Source: Chitinophagales bacterium (GTDB taxonomy: Bacteria > Bacteroidota > Bacteroidia > Chitinophagales > Chitinophagaceae). From it: a DNA stretch of 64,000 nt. Made by a program: the position numbers and the translations under genes. The DNA is taken from contig JAJPKJ010000022.1 in NCBI GenBank assembly GCA_021323755.1, forward strand, positions 1-64,000. Reading direction: 5' to 3'. The notes under the pieces were generated by a model. That model was not told the DNA's origin, did no database searches, and saw only the letters and a program-made list of their open reading frames with translations. How positions within the stretch are numbered: the stretch's first letter is position 1; the number at the start of each line of letters is the position of its first letter. Below are positions 24,406-34,140 of this stretch, one piece after another.

Positions 24406-25677
24406 TCATCCAAAAAATAAATAACAAACTAAAATAGAAACGATGACGCCGACAAGGTCGGCGAGTAACATTGCGCCAATGGAGTAGCGCGTGTTCTTTA
24501 TGCTGACTGCACCAAAATAAACGGCAATAACATAAAACGTGGTATCGGAGGAGCCCTGTAAAATACAACTCAATCTGCCGGCAAAAGAATCAGGCGAGAA
24601 AGTTTTCATGGTGTCAAACATCATTCCACGAGATGCCGCACCACTCAGGGGTCTCACCAATGCAGTCGGCAACCCGTCAATAAATCGCGTATCTGCGCCC
24701 ATTGATGCAAATACCTGTTTTATGCTGTTTATGATCACATCAAATGTTCCGCTTGTTCTCAGCATACTGATCGCCACCAGCATGCCCACGAGATAAGGAA
24801 TTATTCTTACCGCAATATCAAACCCATTTTTTGCGCCATCAACAAATGCTTCAAACAGATTTATTTTTTTGTATAGTGCTCCCAGTATTATCAACAAAAA
24901 AATCAATAATATCAAACCGTTGCTGAGTTGTTGCGAAAACGTTTGTACCGCAGTTGCATTCAAGGTGGTTAGGTAAACCACCAATAAGGATATCAATAAT
25001 GTCAATCCAAACAGCCAGCCGATTATTACTGGCTGAAACAAATTTATTTTTTGCTTTATGGAAACGACAATGATCGCTGCCAGGGTAGCCGCAAACGTTG
25101 CGATCAAACAGGGTACAAAAATATCGACCGGGTTTGCCGCTTTCATTGAAGCACGCGCCGCAATAACTGCAACAGGGATAATATTAAAGCCCGAAGCATG
25201 CAAACACAAGAACATGATCTGTGCATTCGATGCTGTGGTCTTGCTCGGGTTCAGTTCCTGCAAGCTTTCCATTGTTTTTAATCCAAATGGAGTTGCCGCA
25301 TTATCCAATCCCAAAAGATTAGCGGAAAAATTCATCATCATGTGACCAAAAACCGGATGCCCTTTTGGAACTTCCGGAAACAATTTTGAAAAAAATGGGC
25401 CGATGATTTTTGACAAAAGCCTTACTCCGCCTGCTTTTTCGGCAATACTCATAAACCCCAGAAATAAAGCCATGATGCCGATCAGCTTCAAAGCGATATT
25501 TACCGATGTCCAGCAGGTTTCAAAAATGCCGTCAGTCCTGGTAAGATTGGTTGGATCATCAGCTTTGCCCGTCACCATCCAATTAAAAATCTCGGTGTTG
25601 CCGAAGAAGAAACATTTAATGGATGCAACTACGATCGCAATGATAATGAACGCACTCCAAATTCTGCTTAATGCCAT
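24406..25677 (-). CDS. fused SpmA/SpmB-type nucleoside-recognition (Gate) membrane protein
   Basis: A 423-residue inner-membrane protein with about ten hydrophobic segments. The N-terminal half (about 1-215) has the SpmA-type pattern with NLLGLDNAATPFGLKTM. The C-terminal half (about 225-423) has the SpmB-type Gate domain with RIIPYLVGMLVAI and GLPTALVRPLSGAASRGM. In Bacillus the two halves are separate spore-maturation proteins; non-sporulating bacteria carry fused versions of unknown function. It is monocistronic, and the start is placed at the ATG before the first helix. Confidence 0.85.
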   Translation of the reverse strand: MALSRIWSAFIIIAIVVASIKCFFFGNTEIFNWMVTGKADDPTNLTRTDGIFETCWTSVNIALKLIGIMALFLGFMSIAEKAGGVRLLSKIIGPFFSKLFPEVPKGHPVFGHMMMNFSANLLGLDNAATPFGLKTMESLQELNPSKTTASNAQIMFLCLHASGFNIIPVAVIAARASMKAANPVDIFVPCLIATFAATLAAIIVVSIKQKINLFQPVIIGWLFGLTLLISLLVVYLTTLNATAVQTFSQQLSNGLILLIFLLIILGALYKKINLFEAFVDGAKNGFDIAVRIIPYLVGMLVAISMLRTSGTFDVIINSIKQVFASMGADTRFIDGLPTALVRPLSGAASRGMMFDTMKTFSPDSFAGRLSCILQGSSDTTFYVIAVYFGAVSIKNTRYSIGAMLLADLVGVIVSILVCYLFFG

Positions 25678-25690
25678 GATGTGAAAGTAA

Positions 25691-25727
25691 ATTAATAATT
25701 GATAATTTGTAATTGATCATTGATAAT
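25691..25727. repeat. AT-rich island of near-repeated ATTGAT words
   Basis: ATTGATAAT (25698-25706) recurs inside ATTGATCATTGATAAT (25712-25727). It belongs to the class of degenerate word islands also seen near 15437, 21005, 35256 and 60977. Confidence 0.4.
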
Positions 25728-25860
25728 AAAGAAGAACAAATTATACCCTAATGCCTCTATCCTGCTCCCTATACCGCATACTTTCCTTTCATCCTTTTTA
25801 GCACAAGGTGCATAATGATATTTGTTACTCTTGTTATGGTTCTATTTTAAAACTAACGAT

Positions 25861-27081
25861 ATGAAAAGATTATTGCCATTTGTTATCGCTATTTTTCTCA
25901 TCCAGCAAACATCCGCACAATTCAGGTTCGATAATAAACTATATCAAACCATTTTCTGGGACGATCTCTGCAAAACCTTATCACAACAAAAAGATTACTT
26001 GCTACTTGATGTTCGCTCGCCGGGTGAATTTGCAGACAGTTCAACAATGGCAAGTATGAATATCGGTCATTTAAAAGGCGCGATCAATATTGATGTAAGA
26101 CAGTTGCCCGATAGTCTAGACAAACTTGAACCTTACAAGAATAAAACGATATACGTGTATTGCTCCCATAGCCAGCGTAGCCGACGCGCATCAAAATTGC
26201 TGAGCGAAAAAGGATTTAAAAATGTAGTGAATATTAATGGTGGAATGACCGTACTTAATTTACAAAAAAATTCAAATATTCCCTGTATACAATCTGTTTA
26301 TCAATCCAATGTTTCTTATGCGTTAGTGTCTCCTGCGGAAATGCGGTCGATATTGGTCAAAGACAAAAATGTGGTTATCCTGGATGTGAGAAAAGATTCA
26401 TCTTATAAAAGCATTGCTTCAATAGAATTAATTAATGCTTATGGCAGATTCCGGAATTCTGTAAACATTCCATTTGAAAATTTATCTTCTTCGTTAAGCC
26501 AGGTTCCGCAAAATAAAAAAATTATAGTGGTTGATGATTTTGGAAATGAAAGTGCGAAAGCGGCCATTTTATTGTCAGAGAAAGGATACAAAAATATAAG
26601 TGTGTTGTTTAATGGATTGGATGAATGGGCTTCCACGGATCCTGCCGAACTGTCCGGCAAAGATCAGTTCATTGAACGCAAGGCAGCCTATGGTTTGATT
26701 ACCCCTGAAGAATTCAGCAAGATGACAGCTCAAAAAGATCTGCTTGTTCTGGATGTGCGTGCAGATTCGGATTATCACAATATTGCCAAAAATTATTGGA
26801 GAAATATCGGCAATGTAAAACAAGCGGTGAATATTCCGTATACGCTACTTAGTGATAAAATGGACCAGATCGAACAATACAAGAATAAACCGGTAGTCGT
26901 TTATGCTTTTTCCACTTCCCCGGAGTCTTTTTCATCAGCAAAATTATTGACCGACAAAGGCTTTACCAAAGTGTATGTATTAATGGGCGGCATTTTCAAC
27001 ATTCGCTGGCGTGCCGGTAATATAAAAGATCACGCATATCTTAACGATCTTGTCACGAATATTCCCGCAGATAATTTGTGA
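25861..27081 (+). CDS. secreted protein with three rhodanese-like domains, only the first with Cys
   Basis: A 406-residue exported protein (signal peptide about 1-19, ending TSA-Q) with three tandem rhodanese folds (about 30-130, 150-265 and 280-395). Each begins with an LLDVR or VLDVR motif. The first has the active-site loop CSHSQRS with Cys101. The second has VVDDFGNES and the third VYAFSTSPE at the same place, so both lack the catalytic Cys. The first domain could carry out sulfur transfer or thiol exchange in the periplasm; the others are probably structural. ATG at 25861 is chosen because the signal peptide begins there. Confidence 0.85.
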   Translation: MKRLLPFVIAIFLIQQTSAQFRFDNKLYQTIFWDDLCKTLSQQKDYLLLDVRSPGEFADSSTMASMNIGHLKGAINIDVRQLPDSLDKLEPYKNKTIYVYCSHSQRSRRASKLLSEKGFKNVVNINGGMTVLNLQKNSNIPCIQSVYQSNVSYALVSPAEMRSILVKDKNVVILDVRKDSSYKSIASIELINAYGRFRNSVNIPFENLSSSLSQVPQNKKIIVVDDFGNESAKAAILLSEKGYKNISVLFNGLDEWASTDPAELSGKDQFIERKAAYGLITPEEFSKMTAQKDLLVLDVRADSDYHNIAKNYWRNIGNVKQAVNIPYTLLSDKMDQIEQYKNKPVVVYAFSTSPESFSSAKLLTDKGFTKVYVLMGGIFNIRWRAGNIKDHAYLNDLVTNIPADNL

Positions 27082-27102
27082 GCGAAGTAAGTCAATTCTG
27101 AT

Positions 27103-27110
27103 TACCTTTG
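27103..27110 (+). promoter_or_regulatory. -7 promoter element TACCTTTG of ychF
   Basis: TACCTTTG matches TAnnTTTG and lies 25 bases before the ychF ATG. The -33 partner is not clear at the standard spacing. Confidence 0.5.
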
Positions 27111-27135
27111 CGCCTCAAAAAATTATTATCCATTT

Positions 27136-28236
27136 ATGGGTTTGCAAGCAGGAATTGTAGGATTACCGAACGTGGGAAAATCTACCCTATTCAACGCCGT
27201 TAGTAACAGCGCTAAAGCACAGGCAAGTAATTATCGTTTTTGTACCATTGAACCAAATGTCGGATTAGTGAATGTTCCAGACGAACGTTTGGATAAATTA
27301 GCGGCATTGGTAAATCCGCAACGCATCGTCCCGACTCAAATTGAAATTGTAGATATCGCCGGTTTGGTAAAAGGGGCAAGCAAAGGAGAAGGATTAGGAA
27401 ATAAGTTTTTGGCCAATATCCGCGAAGTAGACGCGATCGTTCACGTGATCCGTTGTTTTGAAGACGAAAATATTTTACGCGATGAAGGGGCGATCAATCC
27501 AGTCAGTGATAAGGAAATTATTGATACGGAATTGCAGTTGAAAGACCTGGAAAGTGTAGATAAGAAATTCCAGCGCACAGAAAAATTATTAAGAACTGCT
27601 GATGTGAAATTAAAACTCGAATATGAAGTGTTGAAGCGTTGCAAAGAGCATTTGGAAAAAGGGAAAAATATCCGCGAGTTGAGTTTAAGCAAAGAAGATC
27701 AAGTTGCCATTGCCGACTTATTTTTGCTTACAGAAAAACCTGTATTATATGTCGCGAATGTTGATGAAGCAAGTATGCAAACGGGAAATAAATTCTCTGA
27801 TATCTTACGTCAATCAATAACCGGAGAAAATGCGCAAATGATCATTATGAATAATTCCATTGAAGCCCAGATTGCTGAAATGGAAGATGAAGGCGACCGG
27901 AAATTATTTATGGAAGAATATAAAATGACGGAACCTGCATTAAATAAACTCATTCGCTCAACGTATAGATTGCTGAACCTGTTAACCTATTTCACTGCAG
28001 GCGAACAGGAAGTGCGCGCCTGGACGATACATGAAGGATGGAAGGCACCACAGGCTGCGAGTGTTATCCATACTGACTTTGAAAAGGGTTTTATCAAGGC
28101 GGAAGTGATAAGCTATAATGATTTTATTCAGTATGGTTCGGAAGCTGCCTGCCGTGAAAACGGGAGGTTAAGAATTGAGGGAAAAGAATATGTTGTAAAA
28201 GACGGAGACGTGATGCATTTCCGGTTTAATGTGTGA
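27136..28236 (+). CDS. ychF: redox-regulated ATPase YchF (Obg-like)
   Basis: A 366-residue P-loop ATPase of the Obg family that binds ribosomes and is involved in translation-linked stress control. G1 GLPNVGKST (8-16) is intact, with [17 protein letters not shown] as the switch II/G3 region. The YchF-type NVDE replaces the GTPase NKxD motif, which explains its ATP preference. The C-terminal TGS domain (about 280-366) contains [13 protein letters not shown] and the VMHFRFNV end. The length is typical. Confidence 0.96.
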   Translation: MGLQAGIVGLPNVGKSTLFNAVSNSAKAQASNYRFCTIEPNVGLVNVPDERLDKLAALVNPQRIVPTQIEIVDIAGLVKGASKGEGLGNKFLANIREVDAIVHVIRCFEDENILRDEGAINPVSDKEIIDTELQLKDLESVDKKFQRTEKLLRTADVKLKLEYEVLKRCKEHLEKGKNIRELSLSKEDQVAIADLFLLTEKPVLYVANVDEASMQTGNKFSDILRQSITGENAQMIIMNNSIEAQIAEMEDEGDRKLFMEEYKMTEPALNKLIRSTYRLLNLLTYFTAGEQEVRAWTIHEGWKAPQAASVIHTDFEKGFIKAEVISYNDFIQYGSEAACRENGRLRIEGKEYVVKDGDVMHFRFNV

Positions 28237-28259
28237 TCGGGATTTTTGTGGAAGAATGA

Positions 28260-28817
28260 TTACTTAACCCGATCTGGCGTTATCCCTCTGTGCAAAATAT
28301 ATTCAATCACATTTTCAACGGCAATATTTTCCCCTTCAACTGGTCTCCTTACAAAATTGTTTTTCTCTAAGAGCGCCGCGGATTTTAAATTGTCAGCGCT
28401 AAGTCCGGCAACAATGAATCTAAGATTCATTACCGAAAAACCATAATCAATGATCTTTGGTATTGCTTCCTGCATGATTTTTTTTCCCTGGAATTCGGGA
28501 AGTAATTCGTAACCAATCTCTGCTTCTGTATTTTCATTTTGGAAATTCCATAAGCAAATAGTTCCAATTAGTTTCGGATCATCTTTTAGAACGATCGCCC
28601 ACATTATCGATTCACCATTCTTTATAAAGCCATCGATCTTATCGATGAATTGCAAGGCATCATCAATGGAGTTTGCCTTTGGTCTGTCAAGAAATTGATT
28701 CACGCTTTCATCAGAACGGAGTTTGAATATTTCATCTTTATCATCAGCATTAAGTTGACGGAAGATCAAACGCTCGGTCTTTAGATTCGGAAAGGGAATG
28801 AAAACAGGGTTGATCAT
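28260..28817 (-). CDS. GNAT N-acetyltransferase (RimJ/RimL type)
   Basis: A 185-residue acetyltransferase: LKTERLIFRQLNADDKDEIF opening, LIGTICLWNFQNENTEAEIGYEL as the central strand, and QGKKIMQEA as the acetyl-CoA loop, then a closing SAALLEKNNFVRR helix and strand. The RimJ/RimL group acetylates ribosomal N-termini or small molecules; the substrate is unknown. Its stop is 23 bases from the ychF stop on the opposite strand. Confidence 0.87.
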   Translation of the reverse strand: MINPVFIPFPNLKTERLIFRQLNADDKDEIFKLRSDESVNQFLDRPKANSIDDALQFIDKIDGFIKNGESIMWAIVLKDDPKLIGTICLWNFQNENTEAEIGYELLPEFQGKKIMQEAIPKIIDYGFSVMNLRFIVAGLSADNLKSAALLEKNNFVRRPVEGENIAVENVIEYILHRGITPDRVK

Positions 28818-28843
28818 TTTATATTGTCGGACAAGGGGTGTTT

Positions 28844-28882
28844 AAAAATAAAAGACCCAGCGTTTGAAAATCGGCCAGGTCT
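28844..28882 (-). terminator. terminator after the fasciclin gene
   Basis: Read leftward, AGACC (28882-28878) pairs with GGTCT near 28857-28853, followed by TTTTATTTTTAAA. It lies just past the fasciclin stop (28900) and before the divergent GNAT start. Confidence 0.6.
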
Positions 28883-28899
28883 GTCATTGAAAATAAGTT

Positions 28900-30102
28900 T
28901 TATTGAGGTAATAACACCTGATCGATCTCGTGGACGATCCCATTCACGGCTACCCTATCCGGAATAAGTGTGTTTGCCGGTGGGCTGCTATAGGGAGTTC
29001 CTCCTGGTGGAAAAGTGCCGAGTCCGGTAAATTGTAAACTCGTTACAACGGGGCCGGTAAAGGTTGCCTGTGCCATAATTCCTGGATGCGTTGGATATGC
29101 GCTGTTCACCAGTGTTGTTACAAATGAGCCCGGCGTTGTTGGAAAGTTCACGGAAAAAACCCTGTCCACCGGCTCGAATGATCCCCCGCTCTGCACGGCG
29201 AGAATATGATAGACCACAATTCCGCGAACGGTTGCAGCAGTGAGCACGCCGTATAATGCAGGATTAGTAAATACGGCTGGCGATGAAGAAAGTGCGCTTG
29301 CTTCTGCAGACGCTGTTCCCGCCGGAACACCTTCCTGAACTAGTGTTCCATAAATTTCTTCAAATAATATGGTTTGAAATGCGGCGTTGTTTGGCGCAAG
29401 AACCGTCATGTTAACGACAGCATACTTCAACAATGAATCAATTCTGTTCAATCCAACCTGACCGCTGTCGGCACGGGCAATGGCGGCCGATAAATAGGTA
29501 AGATTCGTATCTCCGTAAATTATTTGTGCAAGCAGCTGTGAAGGCGGTTCAACAATTGCGGCGACGGTATGGATCACCCCATTGGAAGCCAGTTGATCGG
29601 CAGCAGTGACCGGAATATTATTGGCATATAGATCTCCACCGCTTGTTTTCCATGGGAAAATGCTCATTCTTATCAGTGGATTTGTTGGATCCAGTTGCAA
29701 TAAGGTTGGCATCTGCGTGTTCGGAAATGTTGTAGGAATAGTCGCAGCGGGTAATGCATTGGGAATAATATTATAGCTTAAGATCTGTTGTATCTCGATT
29801 GCAGGTAAGGCGCTGATGGTTGCTGATGTAATGCCGGAAAGTGCAAATGCATTATCATCCGGGGCAAACAAAGTAAAGCTGGCGCCGGTCGTGTTTAACA
29901 CTGAATCCATGCCTGCTTTGGCTATAGCCGCTTTTAACAGGGTATATTGAGACCCGCTTTGAATAATGGCGTCAATGGTTTTCCCTGAAGCGGGTGGCGT
30001 CGCTGCGGGAACATCTCCAAAGTCTTTGTTGCAGGAAACCACAATAACTGCCAGCAAGATAAAAAACAGAAAATTTATTTTCACTTTATTTAGATATTTC
30101 AT
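28900..30102 (-). CDS. lipoprotein with two fasciclin (FAS1) domains
   Basis: A 400-residue protein with a lipoprotein signal (lipobox VVSC, Cys24) and two FAS1 domains (about 42-190 and 195-400). Each has the pattern of an opening helix (LLKAAIAKAG or YLSAAIARAD), the TLFAPDDNAF or TVLAPNNAAF motif, and a terminal GVIHTV or GIVHEIDQVLL strand. FAS1 domains mediate adhesion or carbohydrate binding. It follows the TonB receptor by 42 bases on the same strand and is cotranscribed with it in all likelihood, taking the position that SusD usually has. It probably acts on the outside of the outer membrane. Confidence 0.88.
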   Translation of the reverse strand: MKYLNKVKINFLFFILLAVIVVSCNKDFGDVPAATPPASGKTIDAIIQSGSQYTLLKAAIAKAGMDSVLNTTGASFTLFAPDDNAFALSGITSATISALPAIEIQQILSYNIIPNALPAATIPTTFPNTQMPTLLQLDPTNPLIRMSIFPWKTSGGDLYANNIPVTAADQLASNGVIHTVAAIVEPPSQLLAQIIYGDTNLTYLSAAIARADSGQVGLNRIDSLLKYAVVNMTVLAPNNAAFQTILFEEIYGTLVQEGVPAGTASAEASALSSSPAVFTNPALYGVLTAATVRGIVVYHILAVQSGGSFEPVDRVFSVNFPTTPGSFVTTLVNSAYPTHPGIMAQATFTGPVVTSLQFTGLGTFPPGGTPYSSPPANTLIPDRVAVNGIVHEIDQVLLPQ

Positions 30103-30144
30103 AATTACAAATTTTGTTTTTTCAAAATCGGTTACTCATCCACG

Positions 30145-32901
30145 TTAGAATACATTATAAGCAAAACCAACATAATATAACCCTCCAACGTCAGAGCTAC
30201 CAACGCCATCAGTATAGTATTGATTTAATAAGTTCGTGGCGCCTATTTTAATTACTGATTTTATCTTGGGCAGTTTATAACTTATCTGCGCATCGAGTGT
30301 TCTGATCGATGGAAGACTGCCATTTGCAAAATCTGCTTCATAGCTTGGAATGGCATCCTGCCATCTCAGCACAATATTAAAGCTCCAGAGTTTTCGTGCA
30401 CCAAAACCGGTATTGCCAAAGATCACGTTCGCGCGGTATTTCGGAGCATCGTAATAGGTAACAAAATTGGCAGGCTGACTTTCCAGGACATCTGAAGAGC
30501 CGTTAACACCGATCGTAAAATTTGATGGTAAGCGATAATCAAGGCTTAATCCATAGCCATAAGAGTTAATAACGCCCGGCGCATTTACAGAAACAGAGAA
30601 GATGTTCCAATCTGAAGTATTGGACAAATCTGCCGGGTTACCTGTTTTGGACTGGATGACCGTTGTTCTTGATAACAGGTCGTGGTTCTGTGCATAATAA
30701 CCATACAGGTCAATTAATAATCTATTGTCTGCAGTTAGTGTTTTATACCCCGCTTCATAAGAAATCACAGATTCAGGTTTGAAAGTTCCGAATGTTGCCT
30801 CTTTCGGGGACCCTGCCAGCACGCTTGATTCAGTATAAACAGGATTTGTATTTTTATTCGGACCAAAGTCATAAAAATCTCTCAACGCCGGTAAGCCACC
30901 GATTAATATTTCATTTCCTCCAACCACTAGATTGATCCATTGATTTTGGTTGGTAGGAAATCGATAGGCTGTTTGAAACGACAACCTGATATTGCTGTTT
31001 TCACCGGTCTTAATTACGGCAGTTGCTCTTGGCGTAAAGTGTCCATTGAAATTTTGGCTTTTATCATAACGACCGGATAATGTCAGGTGCAAAAAATTAT
31101 CCAGAAAACTTTTTGATATCTGCGCATAGGCGCCTACTTCGTTGATACCGATCGTTCCGGTGGAATCAGCAAATAAAGTTCCCTGAGAATTCAGCACATA
31201 TCTTTTAAAATTTGCTCCAACTATGATGTCCGCAAAACTGCCGGTGAACTGGCTGAAATTATATTGTCCTTCCGCATTATAAAGATCCGTTCTGTCAATG
31301 AACAATCCGCCGCCTTTGGAAATCGGAATGGAACGAACAGAATCAAGGATATGGGTGAACTGTGCGCTGCCTGGAGCCGGTCTTCCGATATCCGCAATGG
31401 AACGCGCATAGTTATGTGCGTCAATATCGGATTCTCCGGATTCGCGTGCACCCAGATAAGCTTGTGCATACTGTATATACCAGCTTCCCGCTACATTATT
31501 AGGATCGTAGCTTGGTTTCCATGCTTCGTTTAATAATCTGGTGGTAACGGTTGCATCGTAGGATTGTCCTGCATTTTCCTGGGTCGTATAGGCTCTCAAA
31601 AACCAGTTCTTACTGTCCACTTCCAATTTGTACTGACCGATCTTCAGATCGCGCAGCGAATACCTATCGGCACCGGTATAAACTGTATTTCCGGTTCCCC
31701 AATTTCCAGATAAAACAGTTTCTGTATTATCGCTTAATTTATAATGCAATGCGCCAGATATCTTAAAATTAATTGTATTTGGAGCGATCACATCTTTTTC
31801 GTTGTAGCCGGTTCTGGAAACATTGATCGGACTTCCGCTTATTGAATTAATATATGGTGCAAGAAAGGGAGCTTGCCCTGCGATGCCCTGCAAAAATTGC
31901 CTGAGATCAGTTGTAGTTTCATCTCCGTAAATATTTATGCCATCATAGTTTGGATCTGTCTTGCGATTGCCATTGACGATCTGCCCCGTGGTCCTGTTAT
32001 AATCCCTGGTATCGTCCCCAAGCCAATCTTTTGCGAGTGTGTATTCAGCTCCAATTTTAAAAGCGAATTTTTCAGATATTTTATCTGCCCAACGAAAGGA
32101 AAAATTATTAAAGGCAGAAACTGACCTTTGTCTTTGATCCACATTCATCACACCTTCTTTAACCTGAAAAGAGAATCCCTGGTATTTAAAAGGATTTTTA
32201 CTGTTGATCAATAAAGTTCCGTTCATTCCTCCCGATCCATATAAGGCAGAGGACGCGCCCGGCAACAACTCCATATTGTCAACATCCAATTCAGTTAGTC
32301 CAATTACGCTGCCAACCGAAAAATTCAATCCGGGAGCCTGGTTATCCATTCCATCAACCAATTGATTCAGTCTTTCATTTCCGCTCGCGTTAAAACCTCT
32401 GGTGCTTGGCGTTTTGAACGTAAGAGAAGATGTTGTAATATCTACTCCTTTCAAATTCGTCAACACATCATAATAACCTGAGGCAGGTGAAGAGCGAATA
32501 TTGGCTGCACTTACCCTTTCTATAGAAACGGGAGACTCCAGGATTTTCTGCGGAACGCGAGAGGCAGAAATCACGATTTCCTGACCCAATGAACTGGATG
32601 GGTTGAATTCCACCTGAACAAAATTCTGATCATTGATGGTGATCTCCTGGGTTTGGTAACCGATAGAAGAAATTTGAAGTACGATCGGGAATTTTTGTAT
32701 AGTGGTCAATTTAAAATTACCGCGATCATCTGTAAAAGTTCCGCTCGATGTTCCTTTGATCGTTACTGATACAGCCGGCACAAATTCCTTGTTACTTGTG
32801 CTTCGAACATTTCCTGATATTGTCACTGTTTGTGCAAAAACAGATGTGGAAACCAATAAACAGAAAAAAGCAATAGCCACTTTGGTGATGGACTTCCTCA
32901 T
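30145..32901 (-). CDS. TonB-dependent outer-membrane receptor with carboxypeptidase-regulatory domain
   Basis: A 918-residue outer-membrane importer. It has a signal peptide (about 1-23), a carboxypeptidase-D regulatory-like domain (about 25-105: ISGNVRSTSNKEFVPAV), a plug (about 112-235, with DGMDNQAPG and ALYGSGGMNGTLLI) and a 22-strand-type barrel to the C-terminal aromatic end. Unlike SusC it is short and lacks the usual SusD partner, being followed by a fasciclin lipoprotein. The substrate is unknown and might be a siderophore, a glycan or a polymer bound by the fasciclin protein. Transport energy would come from TonB-ExbBD encoded elsewhere. Confidence 0.9.
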   Translation of the reverse strand: MRKSITKVAIAFFCLLVSTSVFAQTVTISGNVRSTSNKEFVPAVSVTIKGTSSGTFTDDRGNFKLTTIQKFPIVLQISSIGYQTQEITINDQNFVQVEFNPSSSLGQEIVISASRVPQKILESPVSIERVSAANIRSSPASGYYDVLTNLKGVDITTSSLTFKTPSTRGFNASGNERLNQLVDGMDNQAPGLNFSVGSVIGLTELDVDNMELLPGASSALYGSGGMNGTLLINSKNPFKYQGFSFQVKEGVMNVDQRQRSVSAFNNFSFRWADKISEKFAFKIGAEYTLAKDWLGDDTRDYNRTTGQIVNGNRKTDPNYDGINIYGDETTTDLRQFLQGIAGQAPFLAPYINSISGSPINVSRTGYNEKDVIAPNTINFKISGALHYKLSDNTETVLSGNWGTGNTVYTGADRYSLRDLKIGQYKLEVDSKNWFLRAYTTQENAGQSYDATVTTRLLNEAWKPSYDPNNVAGSWYIQYAQAYLGARESGESDIDAHNYARSIADIGRPAPGSAQFTHILDSVRSIPISKGGGLFIDRTDLYNAEGQYNFSQFTGSFADIIVGANFKRYVLNSQGTLFADSTGTIGINEVGAYAQISKSFLDNFLHLTLSGRYDKSQNFNGHFTPRATAVIKTGENSNIRLSFQTAYRFPTNQNQWINLVVGGNEILIGGLPALRDFYDFGPNKNTNPVYTESSVLAGSPKEATFGTFKPESVISYEAGYKTLTADNRLLIDLYGYYAQNHDLLSRTTVIQSKTGNPADLSNTSDWNIFSVSVNAPGVINSYGYGLSLDYRLPSNFTIGVNGSSDVLESQPANFVTYYDAPKYRANVIFGNTGFGARKLWSFNIVLRWQDAIPSYEADFANGSLPSIRTLDAQISYKLPKIKSVIKIGATNLLNQYYTDGVGSSDVGGLYYVGFAYNVF

Positions 32902-33015
32902 AGTGCAAGTTTTCGTTTTGAATTATTTGCAAAATACATATTGTAATGCGCCTCAAAAATTTTATTTCATTCACAATTTCAACAGAATTGTTGATATTTC
33001 GTGAAATTATACATT

Positions 33016-33061
33016 CAACTGTTTCGTAGTACACATGTATATTCGGGTTATGAAACAGTTG
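33016..33061 (+). promoter_or_regulatory. long-loop hairpin closing on the purC start codon
   Basis: CAACTGTTTC (33016-33025) and GAAACAGTTG (33052-33061) are a perfect 10-bp inverted repeat with a 26-nt loop. The second arm begins at the last base of the purC ATG (33050-33052) and covers codons 2-4. The stem could hinder translation or serve as an operator; which is unknown. Confidence 0.45.
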
Positions 33062-33979
33062 CAATTTCCCAAACAAACAGATTATTATCGCGGCAAAGTG
33101 CGCGATGTTTATACTATTTCCGGGAAATGGCTGGTAATGATCGCTTCCGACCGTATTTCCGCTTTTGACGTGATATTACCGAGACCTATCCCTTATAAAG
33201 GACAAGTATTAAATCAGGTTGCTGCATATATGCTCAGGGCTACATCTGATATTTGCCCAAACTGGCTTATTGATGTTCCGGCTCCCAATGCAGCCATCGG
33301 CAAAAAATGCATCCCTTTTCGTGTAGAGATGGTCGTTAGAGGCAATCTCACGGGACATTCGTGGAGAACATATTCAAGTGGCATAAGAAAATTATGCGGC
33401 GTACCACTGGCAGAAGGAATGAAAGAAAATGATTTTTTTTCTTCTCCCATTATCACTCCGTCTACTAAAGCAGATGTTGGCCATGATGAAGATATTTCAA
33501 GAGAAGAAATAATTCGCCGCGGCTTAGTGAGTGAACAAGATTATGCGTTGATAGAAAAATATGCCTTATCACTATTTCAGCGGGGGAAAGAAATTGCAGC
33601 AAAAAGAGGATTGATCCTGGTGGATACGAAATATGAATTTGGGAAGATAGATGATACCATTTACCTAATGGATGAAATTCATACGCCGGATTCTTCAAGA
33701 TATTTTTATGCAGAAGGATTTCAGGAAAGACAACAAAAAGGGGAAAGACAAAAACAATTAAGCAAAGAGTTCGTTCGGGAATGGCTGATAGAAAATGATT
33801 TTATGGGTAAAGAAGGGCAAACTGTTCCGGAGATGAAAGATGAATGGGTTACCACCATCAGTAACCGTTATATCGAATTGTATGAAAAAGTCATCGGCGA
33901 GAAATTTGTTCCCCTCAAAATGAGTGATGAAGAAACTTACCAGCACATTTTATTTTCATTGGGCAATCTTTCTCTTTAG
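33050..33979 (+). CDS. purC: phosphoribosylaminoimidazole-succinocarboxamide synthase
   Basis: A 309-residue enzyme of purine biosynthesis that joins CAIR and aspartate with ATP to give SAICAR. Motifs: GKVRDVY near the N-terminus (ATP site), [24 protein letters not shown], and the C-terminal [10 protein letters not shown]-like strand with [11 protein letters not shown]. The length (about 310) is that of the longer, yeast-like SAICAR synthase branch found in this phylum. ATG at 33050 is preferred over 33035 because the protein begins MKQLQFP. Regulation through the overlapping hairpin is possible. Confidence 0.95.
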   Translation: MKQLQFPKQTDYYRGKVRDVYTISGKWLVMIASDRISAFDVILPRPIPYKGQVLNQVAAYMLRATSDICPNWLIDVPAPNAAIGKKCIPFRVEMVVRGNLTGHSWRTYSSGIRKLCGVPLAEGMKENDFFSSPIITPSTKADVGHDEDISREEIIRRGLVSEQDYALIEKYALSLFQRGKEIAAKRGLILVDTKYEFGKIDDTIYLMDEIHTPDSSRYFYAEGFQERQQKGERQKQLSKEFVREWLIENDFMGKEGQTVPEMKDEWVTTISNRYIELYEKVIGEKFVPLKMSDEETYQHILFSLGNLSL

Positions 33980-33993
33980 TATTTAAGATTGTG

Positions 33994-34017
33994 TATTTAG
34001 CAGTGTCCTGCTAAATA
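33994..34017 (+). terminator. perfect 10-bp hairpin after purC
   Basis: TATTTAGCAG (33994-34003) pairs with CTGCTAAATA (34008-34017) around TGTC. No T-run follows, so it is a possible rather than proven terminator. Confidence 0.45.
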
Positions 34018-34140
34018 TTCAATATTAAATTCCTGCGCTTTATCATGGTTATTTACCGGTTGAGTATAATTTATTACAACAGTATGCCGCAAATCGTAAA
34101 TTAATGATGTCAATGATTTTATTTCATCAAAACTACATCT

